Part shown: in pieces, positions 1 through 7,907 of the stretch | Position numbering within the stretch: the first letter of the stretch is position 1 | Layout of the letters: every line of letters starts with the position of its first letter | Assembly (NCBI GenBank): GCA_002364735.1 | Contig: DEZB01000046.1 | Coordinates: 1-15,959 of the forward strand | DNA length: 15,959 bases | Direction of reading: 5' to 3' | Origin: Bacteroidales bacterium UBA3143 | Lineage (GTDB): Bacteria > Bacteroidota > Bacteroidia > Bacteroidales > Dysgonomonadaceae | The notes under the pieces: model-generated | Seen by the model: the letters and a program-made list of their open reading frames with translations, nothing else | Told to the model about the DNA's origin: nothing | Database searches by the model: none | Made by a program: the position numbers and the translations under genes

Positions 1-44
1 AGGGTTTTTAGAGGTTACCATATATAGATAAATAAGAATATTGT

Positions 45-968
45 ATGAAATTTAAGCAAATAGAACATTCGATTAAGGTATATGCAGTACTTTCTATATT
101 ACTAATAAGCACATACTATATATTAGACTTAGATATTTTCGATCCTTGGACAAAATATCTTCCTTTTATGAAAAAGTTAACCATGAGCCTCTTCTTGATT
201 GCTCTGATTTTTTTAATAAGCAATATATTTTCAAGATTTATAAATGTACAAACGCATATTCAAGGAGAACGATACAATTTATTGCGTATTAATCGATTTC
301 TCGCAATTTTATTCACTTTAATTGTTGTAGCGTCCTTTTTATTTCAAAACCTATATGCGGCGGCTGTTAGTTTTGGTTTAATTTCTTTGATTCTCGGTTT
401 CGCTCTACAGGCTCCAATTGCTTCTTTTATTGCTTGGCTTTATTTGATTTTTCGGAGATCTTATTTGGTGGGCGATCGTATTCAAATAAAAGGATTTAGA
501 GGTGATGTTATATCAATAAGTTATTTGGACACTTCCATCTTAGAGTGTAGTGGTGATTATTTGGGCAATGACAGAAGAAGTGGTAGAATAATTAGATTCC
601 CCAACAGCTTAGTTTTGAGAGAAGAAATAATCAATTACTCTGGTCCACAAATCCCTTTCATCTGGAATGAAATCCCGATTCAAGTTGCATATACCAGTGA
701 TTTGAAATTTGTAGAAGAATGTCTATTGACGGCTGCTATTAGAGACTTCCACGAGCATCATCCTGAGTTTGCAGCCCGAAAGTTTGAGAAATGGGAGGCA
801 GCCGTATATTTTAGGATTAACGCTTATGCGTGGATGGAGGCTGTCGTTTCCTATCCTGTTGAACCACAGGACACCACCGAACGTCGAAATCGTATTTTGA
901 GATATGCTTTACCCTTATTGAACGAATCGCCCGATAAAGTTAAATTCCCCGAGGGTACATTGCGCTAA
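45..968 (+). CDS. MscS-family mechanosensitive ion channel protein
   Basis: This is an inner-membrane protein of the small-conductance mechanosensitive channel family, which releases solutes during osmotic downshock. Hydrophobic segments lie at about residues 12-28, 44-62, 84-104 and 106-135. The last is the pore-lining helix (GLISLILGFALQAP) and runs into the cytoplasmic beta domain, with the family pattern YLVGDRIQIKGFRGDV at 140-155 and IIRFPNSLV at 182-190. The 307-residue length is close to classic MscS (286 in E. coli) with one extra N-terminal helix. The ATG at 45 is the first in frame, but the window edge is only 44 bases upstream, so the promoter is not visible. No terminator is evident in the gap downstream. 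The family call is firm; ion selectivity and physiology cannot be read from sequence. Confidence 0.92.
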   Translation: MKFKQIEHSIKVYAVLSILLISTYYILDLDIFDPWTKYLPFMKKLTMSLFLIALIFLISNIFSRFINVQTHIQGERYNLLRINRFLAILFTLIVVASFLFQNLYAAAVSFGLISLILGFALQAPIASFIAWLYLIFRRSYLVGDRIQIKGFRGDVISISYLDTSILECSGDYLGNDRRSGRIIRFPNSLVLREEIINYSGPQIPFIWNEIPIQVAYTSDLKFVEECLLTAAIRDFHEHHPEFAARKFEKWEAAVYFRINAYAWMEAVVSYPVEPQDTTERRNRILRYALPLLNESPDKVKFPEGTLR

Positions 969-1022
969 TAATCCTATTTGGAGGGTCTGAGTGTTATGTG
1001 TTGAATAATAATAAGTTAGTCG

Positions 1023-1140
1023 CTCGCAAAGGCACAAAGGAAATATGTACTACCAACTTTGCTGGCACAAGTCTCCCGATTTGTGCCTTATCTAATTTAT
1101 TTATCCAAGGCACTGGTCAGAGACCAACGCCAGCTACAGC
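1023..1140. repeat. Dispersed ~115-bp repeat, copy 1
   Basis: This block begins CTCGCAAAGGCACAAAGG, contains TTATCTAATTTATTTATCC at about 1088-1106 and ends in GGTCAGAGACCA and GCCAGC motifs. It recurs in the same orientation at 2374-2484, beyond the TonB-like gene. A second CTCGCAAAGACGCAAAG start follows at about 1142-1158, as though another truncated copy began there. The reading frame across it is low-complexity and is not a gene. The 969-1441 gap holds only this repeat, a heptamer array and a promoter. Confidence 0.75.
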
Positions 1141-1197
1141 TCTCGCAAAGACGCAAAGGTGGTATTCAGATCCAATACAAACCTCACATCTAACTTC

Positions 1198-1312
1198 TCA
1201 CCCCTCACCCCTCACCCTTACTTACCCCATACCCCACACCCCATACCCCACACCTCATACCTCATATCACATACCCCATACCCCATACCTCACCCCCCCT
1301 CATACTCCAATT
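1198..1312. repeat. Degenerate heptamer tandem array (CCCATAC/CCCCTCA type)
   Basis: This C-rich stretch is built of 7-base units such as ACCCCTC, ACCCCAT and ACCCCAC, repeated with substitutions. Reading frames through it give only Pro/His/Thr/Tyr-rich low-complexity peptides. It is one of at least five heptamer-period loci in the window, each with a different unit. Confidence 0.8.
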
Positions 1313-1371
1313 TAAATTGTGATAGTTTTCTAAATAATCCAAATAGGTGGCTTTTCAATTAGATACGTTGT

Positions 1372-1399
1372 TTTGTGGCAATAAATTTTCTTATATTTG
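1372..1399 (+). promoter_or_regulatory. Bacteroidota-type promoter for the TonB-like gene
   Basis: A -7 element TATATTTG lies at 1392-1399, matching TAnnTTTG. TTTG at 1372-1375 is 16 bases upstream, and an alternative TTG at 1368-1370 is 21 bases upstream. The usual spacing is near 19, so the -33 assignment is uncertain. The -7 element is 42 bases before the ATG at 1442. Confidence 0.6.
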
Positions 1400-1441
1400 C
1401 ATCAATAAATAAATCCAAACGTAAATTTTTATATTAATATA

Positions 1442-2278
1442 ATGAGAGTTAGTACAATAATTTCATCCTCAATAATTACACTTTTACTTCTTTTAGGCGG
1501 TTCACAAACTATAGAAGCCAAAACGATTCAACTGTCTGTAGAACAATCTAATCCTCCAGGGGGTAAGATAGTTGAAGTGCCAGATATTGACCCAATGTAT
1601 ACGGGCGGGAGTCATGAAATGACTCGTTTCATTGCTAATTCTTTGAGATATCCACGTGAAGCTGCAGAAAATGATATACAAGGCTTGGTGGTTTATAATT
1701 TTGTAGTGGAGCTTGATGGCTCGTTGTCCAATTTCGAAATTATGCATCGTGCCCATCCATTGTTAGACGAAGAGGCTTTGCGCATTATCCAATCAATGCC
1801 CCCTTGGCGTCCAGCTGTGTATAAAGGCAAGAATGTGAGATCTACACAATATGTGCCAATGTACTTCAAATTAAACAAAAATGGCGTTCGCACTCAAACT
1901 ACTGCACAACAACGAAAAGTGATGCCCATTGATCCTAACGAAGAAATATTTACAATAGTTGACCAAATGCCAGAATTCCCTACTGGTGAGGATGGTTTAG
2001 GAAGGTTCATTTCAGAGTTTATGCAATATCCTATTCGTGCAAAGCAAGATGGCATTCAGGGGCGAATTTTGTGTGCATTTATTGTAAGAAAAGATGGAAC
2101 TATTTCTAATTTGGAGGTTATCAATGGGTTGGATAACGAGTTGGACAATGAGGCCTTGCGCGTTTTGAGTATGATGCCCAAATGGAAGCCAGGCATGAAC
2201 GACAATAATCCTGTTAGCGTGAAATGTATTTTGCCTATCGATTTTAAAATAGATGAGAGAGATATTGCATCGGAATAG
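1442..2278 (+). CDS. Secreted protein with two tandem TonB C-terminal domains
   Basis: The 278-residue product starts with a signal peptide (hydrophobic core 10-20, likely cleaved after IEA at about 26). It then carries two copies of the TonB C-terminal fold. The first spans about 55-145 (YPREAAENDIQGLVVYNFVV, EEALRIIQSMPPWRPA). The second spans about 180-270 (YPIRAKQDGIQGRILCAFIV, NEALRVLSMMPKWKPG). Each has the family pattern of YP-x-A, G-x-V/I, DG and MP-x-W-x-P. TonB transfers proton-motive force to outer-membrane receptors, but this protein has no proline-rich spacer and its N terminus looks cleavable. It is therefore probably a periplasmic TonB-box or partner-binding protein and not a full energy transducer. 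It has its own promoter, stands alone, and lies between two copies of a dispersed repeat. Confidence 0.85.
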   Translation: MRVSTIISSSIITLLLLLGGSQTIEAKTIQLSVEQSNPPGGKIVEVPDIDPMYTGGSHEMTRFIANSLRYPREAAENDIQGLVVYNFVVELDGSLSNFEIMHRAHPLLDEEALRIIQSMPPWRPAVYKGKNVRSTQYVPMYFKLNKNGVRTQTTAQQRKVMPIDPNEEIFTIVDQMPEFPTGEDGLGRFISEFMQYPIRAKQDGIQGRILCAFIVRKDGTISNLEVINGLDNELDNEALRVLSMMPKWKPGMNDNNPVSVKCILPIDFKIDERDIASE

Positions 2279-2373
2279 TGCAATGAGTCCGTTCTGAAAA
2301 TTGAATTTCACTTATTTCAGACGCTAAAATTCTCTCGGAGCTTTGCAGGAGGCAAATTTTGGAGTTATTATTT

Positions 2374-2484
2374 CTCGCAAAGACGCAAAGGGAATATATA
2401 TACTGCCAACTGAAGGGCGGCTTTTGCTTATCTAATTTATTTATCCAAGGCACCACTGGTCAGAGACCAGCACCAGCGCCAGCG
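2374..2484. repeat. Dispersed ~115-bp repeat, copy 2
   Basis: This is a direct copy of the element at 1023-1140. It starts CTCGCAAAGACGCAAAGG, shares the TTATCTAATTTATTTATCC block (about 2428-2446) and GGTCAGAGACCA, and differs by small indels in the middle. It sits about 95 bases past the stop of the TonB-like gene. The 2279-2373 stretch holds only a weak dyad (TCTGAAA at 2293, TTTCAGA at 2315), which might act as a poor terminator. Confidence 0.75.
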
Positions 2485-2558
2485 TAAGACTTTACTAAAT
2501 CTCCCTATCTGGTGTTTAAGGCAGGAAAATAGTTTAAATCAAAGGTGGAAACAATTGA

Positions 2559-3155
2559 TTAGTCAACTTGGAAGGTGAATTCACGCATCTTTTCGTAAGT
2601 GTTTACATACACAGTGAATGGTTCATTTCCCAAACTTCTTAAATCGAATGAAAGATAGTTGAGCACGGGTGCTCCAGCAGGATCGTCCTCGCGCGAATAA
2701 CTAAAATAGAGCGTTGGCTCTACAGCACTAACATCTCTAAATAGACCCGTGGCGTGGGATTTGGAATGATAGTCCACCTCAAAAGACATGTTTAAATAGT
2801 GACCATTCACCCAAATACTCACAATCTTTATTGGCGAAGTTTTCACTTTATCTGGATAGCCTTCATCTTTCACAACATCCATAAAAATGGGTTGAACGCG
2901 GTTTATTGTGATTAGCTCATTTTCCAATGGTGTGTAGTTCAATATCACCCGCATTCCATCCTTCAATGCTATACTCGTATCTGTTTCAGGCTTCAGCACC
3001 GTTCCATCGTCCAACCTAAAGGCTACGGTTGATTCAGCAATTTCAGCAGTTGCAAATACTACCAAATAATTGTCTATACGCTCCGACTCCTTCTCGCAGC
3101 TAAGCAAAACAGTGAGTAGAACAATAGCAACCAATGATGAGAGTTTTGTTTTCAT
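2559..3155 (-). CDS. NigD-like lipoprotein
   Basis: From the ATG at 3155 the product is 198 residues with a lipoprotein signal ending in LLSC (Cys20), so it is probably lipidated and envelope-anchored. The mature part has patterns I recognise from NigD-like proteins of Bacteroidales: FRLDDGTVLKP (47-57), KDGMRVILNYTPL (66-78), SPIKIVSIWVNGHYLNMSFE (108-127) and NYLSFDLRSL (167-176). The family is thought to have an N-terminal OB-like part and a C-terminal beta-sandwich. Its biochemical role is unknown. An ATG at 3170 and a TTG at 3176 are alternative starts; 3155 gives the most regular signal peptide. It is the last gene of the - strand envelope operon, 24 bases after the acyltransferase stop. 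Confidence 0.8.
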   Translation of the reverse strand: MKTKLSSLVAIVLLTVLLSCEKESERIDNYLVVFATAEIAESTVAFRLDDGTVLKPETDTSIALKDGMRVILNYTPLENELITINRVQPIFMDVVKDEGYPDKVKTSPIKIVSIWVNGHYLNMSFEVDYHSKSHATGLFRDVSAVEPTLYFSYSREDDPAGAPVLNYLSFDLRSLGNEPFTVYVNTYEKMREFTFQVD

Positions 3156-3179
3156 CGATAAAAACACCATATTCAAACT

Positions 3180-4367
3180 TTATACCGATAGGTGATTAAT
3201 TAATGTGTTGGCATACATTTCCGTGATTTTATCCTTCAAAAACGGGATGTCTTTGTTTTCAAGGTCTATTTTGTTCACCTGCTTGTCAATATAAGCTTCA
3301 AAAGCCTCTTTTTCTTCAGAAGTATATTTATCAGCAAATTTATCTTTGTTTGTAAACAAATCGTAAGCGACATAATTAGGAGGAAAAAACTCATAATTTT
3401 TAAATATCTCTTCATCAATCAAATTCGCAATTTCTTGCAGAATTACTGCCTTATTTGTTGTTTTTGAAACAGTGTCTATCTTATCGTTCAGTGGCTTACA
3501 CAGATTGAAGCAAACCCTACCTTTGTAACCAGCAATGCCTGTTAGCATATTGATAAGGTCGTCTTGGTTTGTCTTTTTGTAATCATCAAAGTCTCGTTTC
3601 AGTTGAAACTCCTTTGCTTTAAGAAAATCACAAGGATCAAACTCATAGGAGATAGACAGAGGCACCATGTTTAATGCCTTGATGCTTCCCAGTGTGTCTT
3701 TACTATTGACAAGGGCAAGCATTTTCAATAAGCTTGTTTGGGTTCTATCGTTGGAGTCTTTGGCGCGTCCTTCACGTTGGGCTATCCACACAGACTGGTT
3801 GACTTCTCGCACTGTTTTATGTATGTAATGAGACAAATGCGTTGACGTTTCAATTATTTGGCGAATGGAAACGCCTCGTTTTACAATAAAACTTTTGTTT
3901 AACCTCACCAAAGTAGTTATCCATGGATAGATGAGTAGGTTATCGCCAATGGCAACTTCTGTTGTCTTAAAACCTTCTTCGGATAAAAGAACATTAAATA
4001 GCGCAGCATCTAAAACTATGTCGCGATGATTGGATATATAGATATGACTTTCAGCTAAATCCACATTTTCTGGATTTGTCAACCAAAGTTTGTCGATGTT
4101 TCCTTTTACAAACTTGTTGATGAGCGTATAAATCACATTCTCTTGAAAATCATCAATGGTATTGTAGCCCCGCAACAGTTTGGTAAAGTCGTCCCACGAC
4201 ATGGGTGCGATGTAGTTTGTTACTGCTTTTTTGAAAAACTCATCATTAAGCAATGATTCTATTGCCTCTTTCACTTCAGCATCCCTCAAAGGACGAATAT
4301 CGTCGAAGTTTGTTTCAGTGTAATTCTTATTTTTATTATCGTTGCCGTTTGTGTTATCCTGTATCAT
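3180..4367 (-). CDS. PlsB/LPLAT-like acyltransferase
   Basis: This 395-residue protein has four blocks in the order of glycerolipid acyltransferases. They are SNHRDIVLDAALF (112-124, motif I), LNKSFIVKRG (156-165, motif II), WIAQREGRAKDSNDRTQ (194-210, motif III, in place of PEGxRS/EGGRSRTG) and NMVPLSISYE (233-242, motif IV). Members move an acyl chain from acyl-ACP or acyl-CoA to glycerol-3-phosphate or a lysolipid at the inner face of the membrane. There is no transmembrane helix. In motif I the spacing from His114 to Asp120 is HX5D, not the usual HX4D. The gene begins 11 bases after ddl, so it is probably cotranscribed. The substrate cannot be assigned. Confidence 0.8.
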   Translation of the reverse strand: MIQDNTNGNDNKNKNYTETNFDDIRPLRDAEVKEAIESLLNDEFFKKAVTNYIAPMSWDDFTKLLRGYNTIDDFQENVIYTLINKFVKGNIDKLWLTNPENVDLAESHIYISNHRDIVLDAALFNVLLSEEGFKTTEVAIGDNLLIYPWITTLVRLNKSFIVKRGVSIRQIIETSTHLSHYIHKTVREVNQSVWIAQREGRAKDSNDRTQTSLLKMLALVNSKDTLGSIKALNMVPLSISYEFDPCDFLKAKEFQLKRDFDDYKKTNQDDLINMLTGIAGYKGRVCFNLCKPLNDKIDTVSKTTNKAVILQEIANLIDEEIFKNYEFFPPNYVAYDLFTNKDKFADKYTSEEKEAFEAYIDKQVNKIDLENKDIPFLKDKITEMYANTLINHLSV

Positions 4368-4378
4368 CTTAAAGAATA

Positions 4379-5365
4379 TTATTTCAGTATTTTGTATTCG
4401 TATTCAATTATATCTGTCAACACATCAGTCATGCTCAAATTGGCAGCTGCTACTTGTTGAGGTATAAAGCTTGTTTCTGTCATGCCTGGAACGGTGTTTA
4501 CTTCCAGCAAAACAGGTCTGTTGTTGCAAATTATATAATCAGCCCTCACAATGCCTTTTGCTCCTACCAGGTCGTATATTTTGGCAGTCTGTTGTTGTAT
4601 CTCTTGGGTGAGTTCGGCAGATATGCGGGCAGGCGTTATTTCTTCTACTTTCCCTTCGTATTTGGCTTCGTAGTCAAAAAACTCGTTGTGCGTAACCACT
4701 TCAGTTAGCGGCAAAACCGTTTTTCCCGTTTGCGTCTTAAAGCAACCGCAAGTTACTTCAATACCATCTATAAAGCTTTCAATTATCACCTCGTGAGCTT
4801 CTGCAAATGCCTCGTCAATGGCCGTTTCCAATTGATTGGCTTCTTTCACTTTAGTGGTGGCAAAACTCGATCCCCCCACATTGGGTTTAACAAATAGCGG
4901 CAACTTCAATCTTTCAATTATTTCTTGCGAGTTGTAGGTCTCATTCTCTCGAATTAATATGGAATCGGCTACATCAAACCCAAAGCTTTTCAAGAAATTG
5001 TTGCAAGTAAACTTGCTAAACGTGAGCGCACAAGCCAATAGTCCTGAACTGGAGTAGGGAATGCCAATCATATCGAAATAGCCTTGCAAGGGACCATCTT
5101 CGCCTGGAGTGCCGTGGATGATGATGTAAGCAAAATCGAATTGAATGTGTTGACCAGTGGTAGTAGCAAAGCTAAAGTTGTTTCTATTGATAGGATAATG
5201 CGCATTGTTATATTCCGCTTCCCAAGTTTGCTCGCCAATGCACACTTTTATGGCATTGTACTTAGTTTGGTCGAGAAAGTCGTAAATACCTTGTGCACTT
5301 CTTTCAGAAACTTCTTTTTCGGAGGAATAACCTCCCCAAACTACCGCTATATTTCTTTTGCTCAT
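4379..5365 (-). CDS. ddl: D-alanine--D-alanine ligase
   Basis: This 328-residue ATP-grasp enzyme joins two D-alanines for the peptidoglycan stem peptide in the cytoplasm. Diagnostic parts are the N-terminal VVWGGYSSEKEVSERSA (8-24), HGTPGEDGPLQG (84-95), the ATP-binding lysine stretch PLFVKPNVGGSS (156-167), ESFIDGIEVTCGCF (196-209), and the Mg-binding and substrate loop RADYIICNNRPVLLEVNTVPGMT (274-296). The length is typical of Ddl. It lies 51 bases downstream of the RluD-type gene and 11 bases upstream of the acyltransferase. No key residue seems to be missing. Confidence 0.96.
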   Translation of the reverse strand: MSKRNIAVVWGGYSSEKEVSERSAQGIYDFLDQTKYNAIKVCIGEQTWEAEYNNAHYPINRNNFSFATTTGQHIQFDFAYIIIHGTPGEDGPLQGYFDMIGIPYSSSGLLACALTFSKFTCNNFLKSFGFDVADSILIRENETYNSQEIIERLKLPLFVKPNVGGSSFATTKVKEANQLETAIDEAFAEAHEVIIESFIDGIEVTCGCFKTQTGKTVLPLTEVVTHNEFFDYEAKYEGKVEEITPARISAELTQEIQQQTAKIYDLVGAKGIVRADYIICNNRPVLLEVNTVPGMTETSFIPQQVAAANLSMTDVLTDIIEYEYKILK

Positions 5366-5416
5366 TTTGTTTTTATAATATTATCAATGCTGCTAAATGC
5401 TGTTAGATAAAATATT

Positions 5417-6508
5417 TTATATTTCGTTGTTTGCCAGATAGTTTCTCCATCTTTCAATGACAGTTTGCATATCGCTGGGCAATTCGCTGTTAAATAGCAT
5501 CTCTTGTTCTGTAGTGGGATGCGTAAAACCAAGTGATTGAGCGTGCAAACATTGACGCGGACATTCTTTGAAGCAATTTCTAACAAACTGTTTATACTTC
5601 GCAAAGTCCTTTCCACGCAGAATATCGTCTCCACCATAACGCGCATCGTTAAACAGCGTGTGGTTAATGTATTTCATGTGAACCCTTATTTGATGGGTGC
5701 GTCCTGTTTCAAGTTGACAATTCACCAGCGTTACATATCCCAATCGCTCTGCTACTTGATAATGAGTGACAGCCGTTTTGCCCTGATCGCCATCTGGAAA
5801 AACGCGCATCAATAAACGATTTTTTGGGTCGCGCCCAATGTTACCCTCTATGCGCCCCTCGTTTTTCTCCACTACACCCCAAACCAGCGCAACATATTGC
5901 CTTTTGATGGTTTTGTAGAGAAACTGTTTTGCCAAATGCGACTTTGCATGCTCATTCTTTGCAATAAGCAGCAAACCCGATGTGTCTTTATCTATGCGAT
6001 GCACAAGTCCCAAGCTTGGGTCGTTAGCATCAAAGCCCTTCATGTCCTTAAGGTGGTAAGCTATGGCATTGAGCAGCGTCCCCGAGTAGTTGCCATGACC
6101 AGGATGCACCACAAAGTTGGGTGGTTTGTTTACAACTATCAAATCATTGTCTTCGTATACAATGTCAAGGGGAATGTTTTCTGGAATAATTTGGAGCTCC
6201 ATTCGTGGACGGTCCATCACCAAAGCCACGTGTTCAAGTGGTTTTATCTTATAATTAGACTTTACTGGCGAGCCGTTTACCAAAATACAGTTTGCGTCTG
6301 CAGCTTGCTGAATTTTGTTGCGCGAAACACCTTCTATTCTGTCCATCAAGAACTTATCTATGCGCAACAAGCTTTGACCTTTATCGGCAGTAAACTGAAA
6401 GTGTATATATTTTTGGTTGGTAGTTTTATCATCGGCGCTATCTGTTATATCGCTATCGTCAAACAGATCGTCAGCATCGTCAACATCATCAAATTCGTTT
6501 TTATTCAC
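5417..6508 (-). CDS. rluD: RluD-family 23S rRNA pseudouridine synthase
   Basis: The protein isomerises uridines to pseudouridine; classic RluD acts on helix 69 of 23S rRNA. It has an S4-like RNA-binding domain at about 47-95 (RIDKFLMDRI, ILVNG) followed by the RluA-type catalytic domain. The latter shows VNKPPNFVVHPGHG (126-139), the catalytic motif LVHRIDKDTSGL (168-179, Asp173), KRQYVALVWG and CQLETGRTHQIRVHM. The start is GTG at 6508, since no in-frame ATG precedes the S4 domain. The first ~30 residues are a very acidic, probably disordered tail. Only 6 bases separate it from the PASTA gene stop, which points to cotranscription. Target-site specificity (RluD versus RluA/C) is inferred. Confidence 0.9.
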   Translation of the reverse strand: MNKNEFDDVDDADDLFDDSDITDSADDKTTNQKYIHFQFTADKGQSLLRIDKFLMDRIEGVSRNKIQQAADANCILVNGSPVKSNYKIKPLEHVALVMDRPRMELQIIPENIPLDIVYEDNDLIVVNKPPNFVVHPGHGNYSGTLLNAIAYHLKDMKGFDANDPSLGLVHRIDKDTSGLLLIAKNEHAKSHLAKQFLYKTIKRQYVALVWGVVEKNEGRIEGNIGRDPKNRLLMRVFPDGDQGKTAVTHYQVAERLGYVTLVNCQLETGRTHQIRVHMKYINHTLFNDARYGGDDILRGKDFAKYKQFVRNCFKECPRQCLHAQSLGFTHPTTEQEMLFNSELPSDMQTVIERWRNYLANNEI

Positions 6509-6514
6509 TGCAAT

Positions 6515-7198
6515 TTAAAAAAAAGATTCATCAATAGTTTTTTGTTTTTGTGAATTAGATTCACTTCTTTGTTCGGTCCTCACTCGGTTTACTTCTTCAG
6601 GCGAAACAATGTATTCGTTGTCAAAATTCAATGAATCTGGCTGTATACCGCTCCCCACCACCAATGTAAGGGGCGCTCCCGATGGCACTTTTTCGTCTGG
6701 TTGCAATGCCCTTCCTCTGTATTCTACCGCCTTAACCAATCCCTTATACTCGGAGGGAACTTCTTGTATAGCTATTTGCTCAAAGCCCATAGATTTTAGT
6801 AGCGCTTCTGCTTGACGGTAGGAGTAATCAACCAGTCCTGGAATGATTAGTTCGGGAGCACTTGTAGCATATATTGTCAAGAAAACCTCACGTCCCTCTT
6901 TGGTTCTGCTATTGGCACTTGGAACTTGTTCTATTATTGCACCAGGTATCGCATTTTTATCGTAAAGCGAATCAACCACCACCAATTTCAATCCTTGAGA
7001 TTTAAGTAAAACTTGCGCCTCTTTTAATTGAAGACCCTTTACTTGAGGTACATCTACCGATTTGTTGTAATGTGTATACAAATTAAGTAGCAACAAGGTT
7101 AGAAAAAGAAGAATAAAGCCTGTTGCAATAATCAATAGAATGTTTTTGGTTATGCTATTTCTTAAACGACTATTTGTTGAAGTTTTTTTTGCATTCAT
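6515..7198 (-). CDS. Membrane-anchored PASTA-domain protein
   Basis: This 227-residue protein has a short basic cytoplasmic N terminus, one transmembrane helix (about 19-41), and two periplasmic PASTA domains at about 48-112 (VPQVKGLQLKEAQVLLKSQG) and 115-185 (IPGLVDYSYRQAEALLKSMG). PASTA domains bind muropeptides or beta-lactam-like structures in penicillin-binding proteins and Ser/Thr kinases. No kinase or transpeptidase domain is attached here. It is the first gene of the operon that continues into rluD and ddl, which fits a role linked to cell-wall growth. The acidic tail (after ~187) looks disordered. Confidence 0.9.
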   Translation of the reverse strand: MNAKKTSTNSRLRNSITKNILLIIATGFILLFLTLLLLNLYTHYNKSVDVPQVKGLQLKEAQVLLKSQGLKLVVVDSLYDKNAIPGAIIEQVPSANSRTKEGREVFLTIYATSAPELIIPGLVDYSYRQAEALLKSMGFEQIAIQEVPSEYKGLVKAVEYRGRALQPDEKVPSGAPLTLVVGSGIQPDSLNFDNEYIVSPEEVNRVRTEQRSESNSQKQKTIDESFF

Positions 7199-7260
7199 AG
7201 TTTCGTGGAGTCAATTGCTCTCTTTTATTATTGAATAAAAACACCTTATATATAATACTG

Positions 7261-7297
7261 CAAAGGTATAAAAAAAACAGATTGCTACATCAAAAAG
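7261..7297 (-). promoter_or_regulatory. Promoter of the PASTA-rluD-ddl operon
   Basis: Read on the - strand, TACCTTTG (7268 down to 7261) matches the TAnnTTTG -7 element. CTTTTTG (7297 to 7291) lies 22 bases upstream as a -33 candidate, slightly longer than the usual 19. The start codon is 63 bases downstream of the -7 element. Confidence 0.55.
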
Positions 7298-7338
7298 CAT
7301 CAATATGAAATGATGATATTATAAGGTCTTTATAAATA

Positions 7339-7382
7339 AAAATGAGCAAAGAAATATATATGATATTCTCTTTGCTCATTTT
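7339..7382 (-). terminator. Intrinsic terminator of rpmH
   Basis: A perfect 14-bp inverted repeat (AAAATGAGCAAAGA at 7339-7352 and its complement at 7369-7382) encloses a 16-base loop. It has A/T tracts on both sides. It lies 20 bases past the rpmH stop and before the next operon's promoter. Confidence 0.8.
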
Positions 7383-7402
7383 AAATTTGTGCGTTGATTT
7401 TT

Positions 7403-7549
7403 CTACATCTCATCTGAGACAGATAATCTTGTTCTTCCTTTTGCACGACGCGCTGCAAGTACTCTGCGACCATTTGCAGTAGTCATGCGCGTGCGAAATC
7501 CGTGTTTGTTCTTTCTCTTTCTATTAGAGGGTTGAAATGTTCTTTTCAT
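7403..7549 (-). CDS. rpmH: 50S ribosomal protein L34
   Basis: This is a 48-codon gene. The product begins MKRTFQPSNRKRKNKHGFRT and continues with RMTTANGRRVLAARRAKGR, the near-invariant L34 sequence, and ends in SVSDEM. L34 is a small basic protein of the large ribosomal subunit that packs against 23S rRNA. The length and basic composition are normal for the family. It is a single-gene unit with a promoter candidate just upstream and a strong hairpin downstream. Confidence 0.97.
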   Translation of the reverse strand: MKRTFQPSNRKRKNKHGFRTRMTTANGRRVLAARRAKGRTRLSVSDEM

Positions 7550-7593
7550 CTTTATTTCGTTTTTATTATATTTATCTGTTATTGTTTAGGCTG

Positions 7594-7620
7594 CAAAAAT
7601 AGAGAAAAAATCTCAATCAA
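7594..7620 (-). promoter_or_regulatory. Probable rpmH promoter
   Basis: On the - strand TATTTTTG (7601 to 7594) fits TAnnTTTG, with TTG at 7620-7618 lying 16 bases upstream. The ATG is 44 bases beyond the -7 element. The -33 part is weak. Confidence 0.45.
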
Positions 7621-7712
7621 GAAAACATTAAGGGACATTATTTTAAAAATCAACTCATTCGAAGATTCTTTACATCAGAAGTGAAAAATAAATCAAATAA
7701 TTGTGCAAAAGT

Positions 7713-7743
7713 TTTGTTGCAATGAAAAAAGGTTCTATATTTG
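7713..7743 (+). promoter_or_regulatory. Consensus promoter of the tRNA-Glu/rpsT unit
   Basis: TTTG at 7713-7716 and TATATTTG at 7736-7743 are separated by exactly 19 bases. This is the full Bacteroidota sigma-ABfr consensus. The tRNA begins 51 bases after the -7 element. Confidence 0.8.
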
Positions 7744-7794
7744 CACCCGCATTTGAGACAGTACTGTTATCTAAACACAAACAAATGTCTAAAT

Positions 7795-7866
7795 GGCCCA
7801 TTCGTCTATCGGTTAGGACGCAAGATTTTCATTCTTGAAAGAGGGGTTCGACTCCCCTATGGGCTA
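7795..7866 (+). tRNA. tRNA-Glu (UUC)
   Basis: A full cloverleaf can be drawn. The acceptor GGCCCAT pairs with ATGGGCT (first pair G-U), with A as discriminator. The D arm is GTC..GAC with GGTTAGG in the loop. The anticodon stem CAAGA/TCTTG encloses TTTTCAT (anticodon TTC), and the T arm is GGGGTTCGACTCCCC. CCA is not encoded. It is followed 41 bases later by rpsT on the same strand. Confidence 0.97.
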
Positions 7867-7907
7867 CTAAAAAAAATTAAAGAACTTACAGATCCAGTTA
7901 TAAAGTT

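Noticed and set aside
998..1315. 105-codon open frame rich in Pro, His, Thr and Tyr
   Set aside because: It runs through the dispersed repeat and the heptamer array. The peptide is low-complexity with a weak start, so it is a by-product of repeats.
973..1348. Inverted CCTATTTGGA / TCCAAATAGG pair 360 bases apart as ends of a mobile element
   Set aside because: Only 10 bases match, no target duplication or transposase is seen, and A/T-rich matches of this length occur by chance.
5897..6553. 218-codon + strand open frame
   Set aside because: It is antisense to rluD, has no domain-like pattern, and arises from the codon use of a clear gene.
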